From NCBI GenBank assembly GCA_902626645.1, contig CACOGC010000002.1, positions 1-64,000 on the forward strand: a DNA stretch of 64,000 bases, written 5' to 3'. Within the stretch, counting starts at the first letter, position 1, and each line of letters starts with the position of its first letter. Below the pieces are notes generated by a model that worked only from the letters and a program-made list of their open reading frames with translations, did no database searches and was not told where the DNA came from. Positions 1 through 10,173 of this stretch are shown here, one piece after another. The stretch comes from an uncultured Pelagibacteraceae bacterium. Its GTDB lineage: Bacteria; Pseudomonadota; Alphaproteobacteria; Pelagibacterales; Pelagibacteraceae. A program made the position numbers and the translations under genes.

Positions 1-678
1 TTAAAAAGAACAAGTTTAATTTCAAAAAATATCAATAATAAAAATTTGGACAAAAAAATTAAATTTTTGATTAAAGATATTAAAAAAGTAGAGAAAATTC
101 TTTTTTGTAGTGTAGTACCAAAATCTTTTAATTTGATAAAAAAATATTTTCATAAAAAAACTAAAATTAGATGTTATGAAATTAAAAACCTTAATTTGAG
201 TTCTTTAATTAAAATCAAAGTTAATTTTAAACAGGCTGGTTCAGATCGTTTAGCTAATGCAATTAGTTTACAAAATAGTAAAGATAATTTTATAATTTTG
301 GATTTTGGTACTGCCACTACATTTGATGTGGTTGAAAAAAAATATTATAGAGGTGGCATAATAGCCCCAGGAGTTAAAATATCACTTGATACTTTGTCTG
401 ACAAAGCCTCATTGATACCCCAAATAAATTTAAAGAAGACAAGAAATATAGTTGGCAATAATACAATTTCGGCAGTCCGTTCAGGTTTTTTTTGGGGTTA
501 TATAGGACTAATTGACAATATTATTAATTTGATTAAGAAAGAAACTAGAAAATCTTTCAAACTTGTAATTACTGGTGGTTACTCTGATTTGTTTAGAAAG
601 TCATTAAGGACTCGTGTAATACAAAATAAAGATATCACAATTAAAGGATTAATTAAGATTACTAAGTTAATTAAATAA
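1..678 (+). CDS. coaX: Type III pantothenate kinase, 5' end cut by the window
   Basis: Phosphorylates pantothenate, the first step of coenzyme A synthesis, in the cytosol. The frame is open from base 1, so the true start lies upstream; the TTG at 46 is not a credible start because the family's N-terminal phosphate-binding segment would be missing. Visible family motifs are SSVVP-like FCSVVP, the GADR-type motif seen as GSDRLANA, the DFGTATTFD block and the GGIIAPGV segment that follows it. The stop abuts rnj with no spacer, matching the coaX-rnj order common in alphaproteobacteria. Identification is by motif and context, and is secure. Confidence 0.9.
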   Translation, partial: LKRTSLISKNINNKNLDKKIKFLIKDIKKVEKILFCSVVPKSFNLIKKYFHKKTKIRCYEIKNLNLSSLIKIKVNFKQAGSDRLANAISLQNSKDNFIILDFGTATTFDVVEKKYYRGGIIAPGVKISLDTLSDKASLIPQINLKKTRNIVGNNTISAVRSGFFWGYIGLIDNIINLIKKETRKSFKLVITGGYSDLFRKSLRTRVIQNKDITIKGLIKITKLIK

Positions 679-2337
679 ATGAAAAAAGAATTATTATTTT
701 GTCCACTAGGAGGTTCAGGTGAAATTGGAATGAACATGAATCTTTTTGGCTATGGTGAACCTGGAAATCATAAATGGATTATGGTAGATATTGGAGTAAC
801 TTTTGCAGATGATACTATACCAGGTATTGATCTTATATATCCAGATCCTGGATTTATTGTTGAAAGAAAAGATAATTTATTAGGAATAATATTAACACAC
901 GCACATGAAGATCATATTGGAGCAATTGCACACTTATGGCCTAAATTAAGATGTAAGATTTTTGCAACTCCGTTTACTGCAGTTTTAATTAAAGAAAAAT
1001 TTAAAGAAAAACACATCGATATAACAAAAGATTTACAGATAGTTGAGTTAAATGGAAAGGTCATGTTGGAAGATTTTGAAATTGAGTACATTACTTTAAC
1101 CCATTCTATTTTAGAACCTAATGGTTTAAGAATTAAAACTCCAGCAGGTGTTGTTTTACATACTGGTGACTGGAAGGTTGATCCAAATCCCTTAATAGGT
1201 GACGAAATAAATGCAAAAAGGTTAAAAGAAATAGGTGATGAAGGCGTTTTAGCAATGATTTGTGACTCAACTAATGTTTTTAGTGCTGGCAGATCAGGTT
1301 CAGAGTTAGATGTAAGAAAAAATTTATTAAATATAATGGGTCGACTAAAAAAAAGAGTAATTGTGACATCTTTTGCTTCAAACGTTGCTAGAATGGAGAC
1401 AGCTTTTTATTGCGCTGAACAAACTGGAAGACAAATTTCATTAGTTGGAAGATCTATGCATAGAATCTATAAAGCAGCAAGACAATGTGGATATTTACAA
1501 AATACTATTGACCCAATAGATCCAAGAGAAGCTAAAAATTTTGCCAGGGAAAAAATAGTTTATTTGTGTACAGGCAGCCAAGGTGAACCGATGGGGGCAA
1601 TGATGAGAATTTCAAATTACACTCACCCAGATGTTTTTATTGAAAAAGGTGATGCAGTAATTTTTTCATCAAAGATTATTCCGGGAAATGAGAAAAAACT
1701 TTATAAATTACACAATCAATTGGTCAAAGATGGAATTGAGGTTATTTCAGAAGAAACAGAGTTTATACACGTCTCAGGACATCCAAATCGTGAGGACCTT
1801 AAAGATATGTATCAATGGGTTAAACCAAAATGTGTAATCCCTGTTCACGGAGAGCACAGACACATGATAGAACACATAAATTTTGCTAAAGAAATGCAAG
1901 TACCTCATCCAGTTCAAGTTGAAAATGGTGATATAGTGAAGCTATACCCCGGTGATGCACCTGAGGTATATGATAAAGCGCCTAGTGGAAGATTGTATTT
2001 AGATGGAAATGTGAGTGTAGAAGAGGATTCTCAATCAATCAAAGATAGAAAAAATTTAAGTAGCAATGGATATTTGGAAGTCACTATATTAATAACACCT
2101 AAAGGAAATATCCATAATAACCCTGTCACAACATTTAGAGGTTTGCCCATTTTTGAAAAAGATGAATTTCTTTATGGGTTAGAAGACGAAATTGAAAAAA
2201 CAACAAGATCCTTTAAACTTGGAAGCAGACAGCAAGAAAGTAATTTAATAGACGCTCTTAAAATTGCTTGTAGAAAATTTACAAAAGAAAAAACAGGAAA
2301 AAGACCATATACTAATATTAATTTAGTAAGGATTTAA
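679..2337 (+). CDS. rnj: Ribonuclease J
   Basis: A 552-residue metallo-beta-lactamase/beta-CASP ribonuclease for mRNA decay and RNA processing. The zinc motif HAHEDH is at residues 74-79, preceded by the GGSGEIGMN start typical of RNase J. Further metal-site signals are the LHTGDWK segment and the HVSGH and PVHGEHRH motifs near residues 365-400. Length matches the alphaproteobacterial family (about 550). ATG follows the coaX stop directly and the stop TAA overlaps the next ATG by one base, so it is probably cotranscribed with both neighbours. Confidence 0.95.
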   Translation: MKKELLFCPLGGSGEIGMNMNLFGYGEPGNHKWIMVDIGVTFADDTIPGIDLIYPDPGFIVERKDNLLGIILTHAHEDHIGAIAHLWPKLRCKIFATPFTAVLIKEKFKEKHIDITKDLQIVELNGKVMLEDFEIEYITLTHSILEPNGLRIKTPAGVVLHTGDWKVDPNPLIGDEINAKRLKEIGDEGVLAMICDSTNVFSAGRSGSELDVRKNLLNIMGRLKKRVIVTSFASNVARMETAFYCAEQTGRQISLVGRSMHRIYKAARQCGYLQNTIDPIDPREAKNFAREKIVYLCTGSQGEPMGAMMRISNYTHPDVFIEKGDAVIFSSKIIPGNEKKLYKLHNQLVKDGIEVISEETEFIHVSGHPNREDLKDMYQWVKPKCVIPVHGEHRHMIEHINFAKEMQVPHPVQVENGDIVKLYPGDAPEVYDKAPSGRLYLDGNVSVEEDSQSIKDRKNLSSNGYLEVTILITPKGNIHNNPVTTFRGLPIFEKDEFLYGLEDEIEKTTRSFKLGSRQQESNLIDALKIACRKFTKEKTGKRPYTNINLVRI

Positions 2338-2582
2338 TGAGCCCAACTGGCTTAGCTATAATCTACATTATTATCTGGTGGATTGTATTTTTTGCAATTT
2401 TACCAATAGATGTTGAAAGAAAAAAAATAGTTAAAGTAGATGGTGAAGATCCGGGTTCACCAGAAAATCCTAAAATGTTAAAAAAATTCCTTTATTGTAC
2501 TGGAATAACAACAATTATATTCATAGCCATTTATTTATTAATGAAATTTGAATATTTAAATTTAAGAAATATAATCATTTAA
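2337..2582 (+). CDS. DUF1467-like small membrane protein
   Basis: An 81-residue protein with two predicted membrane helices (about residues 5-25 and 50-72) separated by a short polar loop rich in Pro and Gly. The pattern WWIVFFAILPI followed by a loop ending in PENPK resembles the DUF1467 family, which in alphaproteobacteria sits between rnj and proS exactly as here. Function is unknown. It overlaps the rnj stop by one base (TAATG) and ends one base before proS, so it belongs to the same operon. Confidence 0.75.
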   Translation: MSPTGLAIIYIIIWWIVFFAILPIDVERKKIVKVDGEDPGSPENPKMLKKFLYCTGITTIIFIAIYLLMKFEYLNLRNIII

Positions 2583-2583
2583 C

Positions 2584-3918
2584 ATGCATATTTCTAAATC
2601 TTTTATTCCTATCTTAAAAAATAACCCCTCTGAAGCAAAAATAAAGTCTCACCAGCTAATGTTAAGAGTTGGAATGATAAAACAATCTTCAGCAGGCATA
2701 TACTCTTGGTTACCCCTTGGTTTTAAAGTAATGAAAAAAATCGAAAGAATTGTAAGAGAAGAGCAAAATAAAATAGGTGCACAAGAAATACTAATGCCAA
2801 CAATACAATCCAGTGAGATTTGGAAAGAGAGTGGACGTTATGAGGATTATGGTGAGGAAATGTTACGAATAAAAGATCGTCAAGATCGAGAAATGCTTTA
2901 CGGACCAACAAACGAGGAATTAGTAACTGATATTTTTAGATCTTCTCTAAAATCATATAAATCTTTACCTCAACTTCTTTATCATATTCAATGGAAATTT
3001 AGAGATGAAATCAGACCAAGATTTGGAATTATGCGATGTCGGGAATTTTACATGAAGGATGCTTATTCTTTTGATGTTACAGATGAAGATGCATTGTTCT
3101 CTTATAATAAATTTTTCTTATCTTATTTAAAAACTTTTAAAAGATTAGATCTTACAGCAATTCCAATGGCAGCTGACACTGGCCCGATCGGTGGAAATCT
3201 TTCTCATGAATTTATTATCCTAGCAGAAACTGGAGAGAGTAAAATTTATGCAGATAAAAGAATATTTGACTTGAATTTTGAAGGAACAAAACTTGATGTT
3301 AAATCTTTACTAGAAATGAGAAGTCAATATGAAAAATTTTATTCTGTTACTGATGATAAATTTAAGGAAGATGAGTTTAATGAAAAAGTTTCAGAAAAAA
3401 ATAGATTGAAAACAAAAGGTATAGAAGTTGGCCATATTTTTTATTTTGGAGATAAATATTCCAAACCAATGGAAGCAGCAGTCGATTTACCTGGGGGTAA
3501 AAAAGACTATGTAAAAATGGGTTCTTATGGAATAGGAGTTTCAAGATTAGTAGGAGCAATTATAGAGGCAAAATATGATGAAAAAAATGAAATCATGAAA
3601 TGGCCAATTTCTGTTGCACCATATGATATTGCAATAATTCCTATGATTAGTAAAAATGATACATCTGCACTCGATAAAGCAAACAAAATAAGTCTTGAGT
3701 TAAATCAAAATAATATCGATGCGATTATTGATGATACTGATGAGAACTTATCCTCAAAAATAAAAAAAATGAATTTAATTGGAGCTCCATATCAAATAAT
3801 TATTGGAAAACAAACCGAGGGTGATTTATTTGAATTTAAAGAAATAAACAAAGAAACTCAAAAAATTAATTTAAAAGAAATTATTAAGATTATTAATAAA
3901 CAAAAAGTTCACAATTGA
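2584..3918 (+). CDS. proS: Prolyl-tRNA synthetase (short alphaproteobacterial type)
   Basis: Charges tRNA-Pro with proline. At 444 residues it is the short form lacking the large editing insertion of the E. coli enzyme. Class II signatures are visible: the RVGMIKQSSAGIYSWLPLG motif 1 region, GPTNEE, the FRDEIRPRFGIMRCREFYMKDAYSF motif 2 region, and GSYGIGVSR motif 3, followed by an anticodon-binding domain. The gene overlaps the following lolC-like gene by 4 bases (TTGA). Confidence 0.95.
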   Translation: MHISKSFIPILKNNPSEAKIKSHQLMLRVGMIKQSSAGIYSWLPLGFKVMKKIERIVREEQNKIGAQEILMPTIQSSEIWKESGRYEDYGEEMLRIKDRQDREMLYGPTNEELVTDIFRSSLKSYKSLPQLLYHIQWKFRDEIRPRFGIMRCREFYMKDAYSFDVTDEDALFSYNKFFLSYLKTFKRLDLTAIPMAADTGPIGGNLSHEFIILAETGESKIYADKRIFDLNFEGTKLDVKSLLEMRSQYEKFYSVTDDKFKEDEFNEKVSEKNRLKTKGIEVGHIFYFGDKYSKPMEAAVDLPGGKKDYVKMGSYGIGVSRLVGAIIEAKYDEKNEIMKWPISVAPYDIAIIPMISKNDTSALDKANKISLELNQNNIDAIIDDTDENLSSKIKKMNLIGAPYQIIIGKQTEGDLFEFKEINKETQKINLKEIIKIINKQKVHN

Positions 3919-5147
3919 TTTCAACTTTAGAAAAAGAAATTACATTTAGATTTTTAAAAGCTAGAAAAAAAGATGGCTTTTTAAATGTTATATCTATCTT
4001 TTCATTTATTGGAATAAGCCTAGGTGTTGCAGTCCTAATTATTGTTATGTCAGTAATGAATGGATTTAGATCAGAATTAATAAATAAGATAGTTGGTTTT
4101 AATGCTCATATAACTGTTGATACTTATGAAAATCAAATTCAGATTGATAAATTAAAGAATACTAATCTCAATCTTATCGCGAGTGAAATGATATTAAGCA
4201 ACTCAGGAGAAGCAATAATTATTAAGAAAGACACCTCTAAAGGTATTATTTTGAGAGGTTATTCAAGAAAAGATTTCCCTAAACTAAAGATAATAAAAGA
4301 TAAAACATTTGTTGGGAATAAAAGCAACTTAACAGGTAACTACATTTCTTTAGGAAAAGAGTTAAGTTTTACACTGAATCTTAAGCTCGGTGATGATGTA
4401 TCAATAATGTCATCATCAGGTGTAGATACAATTATTGGCAGTATTCCAAAGAAAAAATCTTTTACTATTGTTTCATTGTTTGAAAGTGGCTTAGCAGATT
4501 TCGATAATAATGTAGCATTTATCAATATTGATACTTTAGATGAATTTATGAATCTTTCAAAAAAAGACAGAAAGTTAGAAGTTTATTTAAAGGATCCACA
4601 AAATATTGAAAATCAAAAAGAGATTGTTCAAAAAATATTCCCTAATGATTTTGTGTATAGTTGGGCTGATACTAACAGTTCTTTATTCTCAGCTTTAAAA
4701 GTAGAACGAAATGTGATGTTTATTATATTATCTCTCATAATTATTGTTGCTGCTTTTAATATCATTTCTGGCTTGACGATATTGGTAAAAAATAAAACTA
4801 GAGATATTGCTATTTTAAAATCTATTGGTGTATTGAATAAATCTATTATAAAGATATTTTTTTTAGTTGGGGTAACTATAGGTACATCTGCTACATTGTT
4901 TGGAATAATATTAGGGGTTACATTTTCTATGTATGTTGAAAATGTTAGAAAATTTTTAAGTGATGTTTTTAACATAAGTTTATTTCCTGAGGAAATATAT
5001 TTCCTAAGCACAATGCCGTCTGAAATAAACCCATCTTCTATTTTTATTATTTCATTGTGTTCAATTTTTATAACGATAATTGTATCCATATTTCCAGCCA
5101 TGAAGGCGGCCAAACTAGATCCAATAAAAGCATTAAAATATGAGTAA
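3915..5147 (+). CDS. lolC: Lipoprotein-releasing ABC transporter permease (LolC/LolE family)
   Basis: Inner-membrane permease that, with LolD, extracts outer-membrane lipoproteins and passes them to LolA. The 410 residues show an N-terminal membrane helix (about 25-50), a large periplasmic domain, and three C-terminal helices with the family FNIISGLTILVKNKTRDIAILKSIG-type block near residue 285. Only one permease gene is next to lolD, so it probably works as a homodimer, as the LolF-type permease does in many alphaproteobacteria. The start is TTG inside the proS stop (4-base overlap); no better start is visible without losing conserved residues. It overlaps lolD by 8 bases. Confidence 0.88.
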   Translation: MISTLEKEITFRFLKARKKDGFLNVISIFSFIGISLGVAVLIIVMSVMNGFRSELINKIVGFNAHITVDTYENQIQIDKLKNTNLNLIASEMILSNSGEAIIIKKDTSKGIILRGYSRKDFPKLKIIKDKTFVGNKSNLTGNYISLGKELSFTLNLKLGDDVSIMSSSGVDTIIGSIPKKKSFTIVSLFESGLADFDNNVAFINIDTLDEFMNLSKKDRKLEVYLKDPQNIENQKEIVQKIFPNDFVYSWADTNSSLFSALKVERNVMFIILSLIIIVAAFNIISGLTILVKNKTRDIAILKSIGVLNKSIIKIFFLVGVTIGTSATLFGIILGVTFSMYVENVRKFLSDVFNISLFPEEIYFLSTMPSEINPSSIFIISLCSIFITIIVSIFPAMKAAKLDPIKALKYE

Positions 5148-5817
5148 TTTAATTCAGCTATCAAAAATTAATAAAAGCTTTTTAAGTTTAAAAAGGATAA
5201 ATGTTTTAAAAAAAATTTCGTATAAATTTAAGTCTGGAAAAATTTATTCACTAATGGGACCTTCAGGCTCAGGTAAATCAACTTTATTAAATTTATTGTC
5301 ATTAATAGATCGACCTAGTTCAGGATCTATAATTATTGATAATAAAAAGATTGATCCAAACAATTCTCAAAAAAATGATCTATTAAGAGCTAATAAAATA
5401 GGGATAATCTATCAACAAGATAATCTTCTATCTGATTTCACAGCAATAGAAAACTTAACCTTAGCTAGTTTAGCAAGCGGTAAAAATAAAGAGGACGCCT
5501 CAAATATATCAAAAAAAATGCTCAAAAAAGTTGGTCTAGCAAAAAGATTAAACCACTACCCCTCACAATTATCTGGGGGTGAGAAACAAAGGGTATCGAT
5601 TGCTAGAGCTTTGATAAACAATCCACAAATTATACTTGCAGATGAGCCAACTGGAAGTTTAGATATTGAAACTGCAAAAGGAATTTTTGAGCTTTTAAAA
5701 AAACAGATAAAGCCCAATAGAATAATAATATTTGCAACTCATAATAGATTTTTTGCTAATAAGTCGGATTGCTTATTGGAAATAGTTGGTGGTAATATAA
5801 AAACCATTAATGGCTGA
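5140..5817 (+). CDS. lolD: Lipoprotein-releasing ABC transporter ATP-binding protein
   Basis: ATPase that powers LolC/E-type lipoprotein release. The 225 residues carry a Walker [11 protein letters not shown]-loop, LSGGEKQR signature and Walker B ILADEPTGSLD, all in the arrangement of the LolD/MacB ATPase group. It starts inside the permease gene and its end overlaps dnaE by 8 bases (ATGGCTGA), so translation of permease, ATPase and dnaE is probably coupled. Confidence 0.92.
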   Translation: MSNLIQLSKINKSFLSLKRINVLKKISYKFKSGKIYSLMGPSGSGKSTLLNLLSLIDRPSSGSIIIDNKKIDPNNSQKNDLLRANKIGIIYQQDNLLSDFTAIENLTLASLASGKNKEDASNISKKMLKKVGLAKRLNHYPSQLSGGEKQRVSIARALINNPQIILADEPTGSLDIETAKGIFELLKKQIKPNRIIIFATHNRFFANKSDCLLEIVGGNIKTING

Positions 5818-8800
5818 GTCTCAAATTAAAAATTTTAATCATCTAAAAATACACTCTCAATTTTCAATATGTGAAGGAGCAATTAAAATTGATGACTTAA
5901 AAGAAATATCTAAAGAAAAAAAAATTAGATCTCTAGCTTTATGTGATACATCGAATTTATGCGGTGCGTTAGAATTTGCAGAAAAAATATCTAAAATTGG
6001 AACCCAACCAATTATTGGTACTCAGATCAATTTTAAATTAGATGATACTATTGGTTTATTGCCATTATTCGCCTTAAATGAAATTGGATATAAAAGAATA
6101 ATTGAATTATCTTCATTATCATATCTTAATAACGATGGAAATTCCAATCCATATTTAAATTTTGAGGAATTGTTAGAGAATAATGAGGGAGTTGCCATTT
6201 TTTCAGGAACGATAAATGGATTAGTTGGTCAATTATTCAATAAAGGAAAATTTTCAGAAATTGAAAAATTATACTCTAAACTTAAACAAAAATATGGTGA
6301 TAAATTTTATATAGAAATACAACGTCATGGAGATCAAAATGAAATTTCATTTGAAAAGTTTAATCTCTCGCAGTCTTTAAATTTAGAAATATCGATAATA
6401 GCCACTAATGAAGTTTTTTACTCTAACAAAGATATGCATGAGGCTCATGATGCATTAATCTGTATTAAAAATAAAACTTACGTTAATGAAAAAAATAGAA
6501 TTAAATACTCAAATCAACACTATCTTAAAGATAATTCTGAGATGTCAGAATTATTTTCTGATTTACCTGAAGCGTTAGAAAATAACTATAATTTCCCGTA
6601 TCGTTGTAATTTTCGACCGCGTTTTTCAAAACCCATATTACCTGACATTAGTTCTGATAAAGGTGGAAATGCCGATGAGATATTAAAAAAAAATTCCTTG
6701 GATGGGTTAAAAGAAAAATTTAAGAATTTTTTTAACATACAGAGTGAGGACCTCTCAAAAAATGAAAAATTTTTACTTTATAAAGATAGATTAGATCATG
6801 AACTAAATATTATTATACAAATGAAATATTCTAGTTATTTTTTGATTGTCTCTGATTATATTATATGGGCAAAAAAAAATGATATCCCAGTAGGACCTGG
6901 AAGGGGATCTGGTGCAGGCTCTTTAGTAGCATGGTGTCTCTTAATTACAGATGTTGACCCAATAAAATTTAATCTTATTTTTGAAAGATTTTTAAATCCC
7001 GATCGTATTTCAATGCCAGACTTTGATATAGATTTTTGTGAGGAGAAAAGAGACCTAGTTTTTGAATATTTAACTAAAAAGTATAAGGATAGTGTTGCTC
7101 ATATAATTACTTTTGGAAAATTAAAAGCCAGAATGGTTATTAGAGATGTTGGAAGAGTATTAGGGTTATCCTATGGTTTTGTTGATAGTATATCCAAAAT
7201 GATACCTTTTGATCCATCAAGACCTCAAAATTTAACGGAATGTATTGCTGGGGAACCAAGACTTCAAAAATTAATTAAAGATGATCTAAGGGTTAAAAAA
7301 CTTACTGAACTCTCTTTAAAACTTGAGGGATTGAACAGAAATGTTGCAACTCACGCAGCAGGTGTTGTTATAGCTGATAGAAAACTACAAGAAGTTGTTC
7401 CTTTATATAAAGATACATCGACAAATCTATTACTTCCCTCAACTCAATTCGATATGTATTCAGCTGAGGATGCTGGATTAATTAAATTTGATTTTTTAGG
7501 GTTAAAAACATTAACAGTAATTAATAACACTCAAAAATTAGTAAAAAGAAAAGAAAAAGATTTTAACATTGAGAATATTAATTACGAAGATAAAAAAGTT
7601 TTTGAAATGTTATCTTCAGGTAACACAGTTGGCTTGTTTCAAATTGAAAGTTCTGGAATGAGAGAAGCGTTAACTCAAATGAAGCCAAATCATATTGAGG
7701 ATATTATTGCATTAGTTGCTTTATATAGACCAGGTCCTATGAGCAATATTCCAACTTATAATGATTGTAAGCATGGCAAACAAGAGCCAGATTATTTACA
7801 CCCTCTATTAGAAGATATTTTAAAACCAACCTATGGGGTAATTATATATCAAGAACAGGTAATGCAAATTGCACAGAAATTGTCAGGTTTTACTGCTGGT
7901 CAAGCTGACATTTTAAGAAGAGCGATGGGAAAGAAAAAAAGATCTGAGCTTGAAAAACAAAAACAAAATTTTATTGCAGGGGCTGTTAAAAATGGAATTA
8001 GTAAAGATGTGGCGGCTGGAATTTTTTTGAAAATAGAACCATTTGCTGAATACGGATTTAATAAAAGCCATGCCGCTGCATATGCCATTATATCTTATCA
8101 AACAGCATATTTGAAAACTTATTATCCAAAAGAATTTATTGCTGCCTCGATGACTATGGATATATCTAATCAAAATAAACTTAGCGAATTTTATGAAGAG
8201 CTTAAAAGATTGAATATTGAAATTGTTAGACCTGATATAAATCAATGTTTCGCAGATTTTAGAGCCGAAAATGGGAAATTTTATTATGCTTTAGGTGGTA
8301 TTAAAGCTGTAGGGTATGAAGCTGTCTCTAACATAGTTCAAGAGCGAACAGACAATGGAATATTCAAATCAATTAAAGATTTTTTGAATCGTGTAAATCC
8401 AAAAGATATTAACAAATTGCAACTAGAGGGACTTGTTAAAGCAGGGGCTTTTGATAATTTAAATATTAATAGACAATCTCTATTTAATTCTATTCCCAAC
8501 TTTATAACAAAATCCAAAAACATTTTTGAAAATAAATCTGCTAATCAAATAGATTTATTTGGTGAAAATGCTAATGAAGAAGATGAGATAACTACTCATA
8601 TTGATGATTGGAAGTTCGAGGAAAGATTGTCCAAAGAGTTTGAAGCGGTAGGTTTTTTTATTTCAGATCATCCATTAAACCAGTTTAAAGAAGTATTTGA
8701 CGATTATAATATTTATGATTATCAAAAATTTAATTCCCAAGATGAACTAAAGGAATCAAATGTCGCTGCAACATTACTTAAAATACAAGAGAGAAAAACT

Positions 8801-9226
8801 TCAAAAGGCAACTCTTATGCAGTTTTAAAGCTAACTGATTTATCAAGTGTTTTTGAGTTGTTTGTTTTTTCGGACACTTTGGAATTAAATCGAAAAATTT
8901 TAAAAGAAGGAAATTCTTTTATTTTGACTTTGTTTAAATCTTCATCAGACTCAGAAAATAGATTTAAAAGATTAAATGTTCAAAAAATTGTATCTTTAAA
9001 AGATTTGTTAAACAGACCAATTCAAGAAGTAACATTTAATTTAAAATCTTCAAAAGAATTAGATGAGATATCAAAATATTTGCCTAAACAAGGAAACACA
9101 TTGATAAAGATTAATATTAGTGATAATAAAAATGATCTTAAGTTTCACTTAAAAAATAAGAGAAATATTGACAGAAAAACAATAAATATTTTAAGAAATA
9201 AGGAAATTTCAGCAATAATTGGCTAA
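5810..9226 (+). CDS. dnaE: DNA polymerase III alpha subunit
   Basis: Replicative polymerase, 1138 residues, the usual DnaE size. The N-terminal PHP domain begins with HSQFSICEGA and CDTSNLCG, somewhat diverged from a canonical metal-binding PHP. The polymerase core includes PGRGSGAGSLVAW and the catalytic aspartates of MPDFDIDF, then GLFQIES and the RPGPM and NKSHAAAYA blocks. A helix-hairpin-helix region and a C-terminal OB-fold domain follow. Translationally coupled to lolD by overlap. It is followed by a 131-bp gap with the rpsB leader. Confidence 0.96.
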   Translation: MAESQIKNFNHLKIHSQFSICEGAIKIDDLKEISKEKKIRSLALCDTSNLCGALEFAEKISKIGTQPIIGTQINFKLDDTIGLLPLFALNEIGYKRIIELSSLSYLNNDGNSNPYLNFEELLENNEGVAIFSGTINGLVGQLFNKGKFSEIEKLYSKLKQKYGDKFYIEIQRHGDQNEISFEKFNLSQSLNLEISIIATNEVFYSNKDMHEAHDALICIKNKTYVNEKNRIKYSNQHYLKDNSEMSELFSDLPEALENNYNFPYRCNFRPRFSKPILPDISSDKGGNADEILKKNSLDGLKEKFKNFFNIQSEDLSKNEKFLLYKDRLDHELNIIIQMKYSSYFLIVSDYIIWAKKNDIPVGPGRGSGAGSLVAWCLLITDVDPIKFNLIFERFLNPDRISMPDFDIDFCEEKRDLVFEYLTKKYKDSVAHIITFGKLKARMVIRDVGRVLGLSYGFVDSISKMIPFDPSRPQNLTECIAGEPRLQKLIKDDLRVKKLTELSLKLEGLNRNVATHAAGVVIADRKLQEVVPLYKDTSTNLLLPSTQFDMYSAEDAGLIKFDFLGLKTLTVINNTQKLVKRKEKDFNIENINYEDKKVFEMLSSGNTVGLFQIESSGMREALTQMKPNHIEDIIALVALYRPGPMSNIPTYNDCKHGKQEPDYLHPLLEDILKPTYGVIIYQEQVMQIAQKLSGFTAGQADILRRAMGKKKRSELEKQKQNFIAGAVKNGISKDVAAGIFLKIEPFAEYGFNKSHAAAYAIISYQTAYLKTYYPKEFIAASMTMDISNQNKLSEFYEELKRLNIEIVRPDINQCFADFRAENGKFYYALGGIKAVGYEAVSNIVQERTDNGIFKSIKDFLNRVNPKDINKLQLEGLVKAGAFDNLNINRQSLFNSIPNFITKSKNIFENKSANQIDLFGENANEEDEITTHIDDWKFEERLSKEFEAVGFFISDHPLNQFKEVFDDYNIYDYQKFNSQDELKESNVAATLLKIQERKTSKGNSYAVLKLTDLSSVFELFVFSDTLELNRKILKEGNSFILTLFKSSSDSENRFKRLNVQKIVSLKDLLNRPIQEVTFNLKSSKELDEISKYLPKQGNTLIKINISDNKNDLKFHLKNKRNIDRKTINILRNKEISAIIG

Positions 9227-9279
9227 TTAAGACTTGTCTAATTCAAAATTTCTTTGTAAATAATCTTCAATTTTAAATT

Positions 9280-9357
9280 AACACGCACACAGTCTGTTGG
9301 TTTTAAACCTCCGGTCCTTAATTGGAAATGATTGTGGTGGCTTAACCGGGAACAAAT
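9280..9357 (+). promoter_or_regulatory. Candidate structured leader of rpsB
   Basis: The 131-bp gap between dnaE and rpsB contains a stretch visibly richer in G and C than its AT-rich surroundings. CCGGT at 9311-9315 can pair with ACCGG at 9345-9349, closing a 29-nt domain that ends eight bases before the rpsB ATG. rpsB operons in other bacteria are autogenously controlled by S2 through their leader, so this is a reasonable place for such an element. The fold is by eye only and the 5' limit is approximate. Confidence 0.45.
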
Positions 9358-10173
9358 ATGAAGATACCAAACGTTACTATTCAAGAATTATTAGAGGCGG
9401 GAGTCCATCTTGGTCATAAAACTTTAAGATGGAATCCAAAAATGAAGAAATATATTTTTGGGAAAAGAGATAGTATTCACATAATCGATTTAACTCAAAC
9501 TTTAGAATTAACTAAAATAGCTTTAGAAAAAGTTTACGAAACAATTTCAAACAATGGCAAAATATTGTTTGTATCAACAAAAAAACAAGCTTCAGAGGCA
9601 ATTGCAGAAGTAGCAAAAGAAACAGACCAATATTTCGTTAATTATAGATGGTTGGGCGGAATGCTCACTAATTGGGGTACTATTTCAAATTCTATTAAAA
9701 AATTAAAAAAATTAGAGACAGATTTAGTCTCAGAGAATAGAGGATTTACAAAAAAGGAACTTTTAAAAATGAGTGTGAAAAAAGATAAATTACAGAGATC
9801 ACTTGGAGGAATTGCTGAAATGAAAAAAGTTCCTGATTTAGTTTTTATAATCGATACAAATTATGAGTCACTCGCAATTCAAGAGTCAGTAAAATTAGGA
9901 ATTCCAATTATTGCAATATTAGATAGTAACTCAAATCCTGATGGAATTGATTTTCCAATACCTGGCAATGATGATGCTAGAAGATCAATAGATTTATATT
10001 GTAACCTTATAAAAGAAACAATTGTAGCTGCTAAAAAAGCTGCACCTGTTATTGAAACAAAAAAAGATTCTGAAAAAAACGAAAAGGTTGATAAATCTAA
10101 GACTGTTGCTGAAATAGATCGAGAAAAGTTAGAAAAAAAATTCTCAAAAAAAAAGCCTGAAAAATTAAATTAA
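9358..10173 (+). CDS. rpsB: 30S ribosomal protein S2
   Basis: Small-subunit ribosomal protein, 271 residues. Family motifs include [17 protein letters not shown] near the N-terminus, IHIIDLTQT, the [12 protein letters not shown] segment and the [10 protein letters not shown] block at the C-terminal core. The last 40 or so residues are a lysine/glutamate-rich tail, as in other alphaproteobacterial S2 proteins. tsf follows with no spacer. Confidence 0.97.
   Translation: MKIPNVTIQELLEAGVHLGHKTLRWNPKMKKYIFGKRDSIHIIDLTQTLELTKIALEKVYETISNNGKILFVSTKKQASEAIAEVAKETDQYFVNYRWLGGMLTNWGTISNSIKKLKKLETDLVSENRGFTKKELLKMSVKKDKLQRSLGGIAEMKKVPDLVFIIDTNYESLAIQESVKLGIPIIAILDSNSNPDGIDFPIPGNDDARRSIDLYCNLIKETIVAAKKAAPVIETKKDSEKNEKVDKSKTVAEIDREKLEKKFSKKKPEKLN

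Noticed and set aside
46-678. A complete coaX gene starting at the TTG on 46
   Set aside because: The frame is open upstream to base 1 and the product would lack the conserved N-terminus, so the gene is truncated by the window edge.
4628-5164. A 178-residue minus-strand open frame across the end of the LolC-like gene
   Set aside because: It is antisense to a clear permease gene, has no ribosome site or recognisable domain, and its composition is that of a complement shadow.
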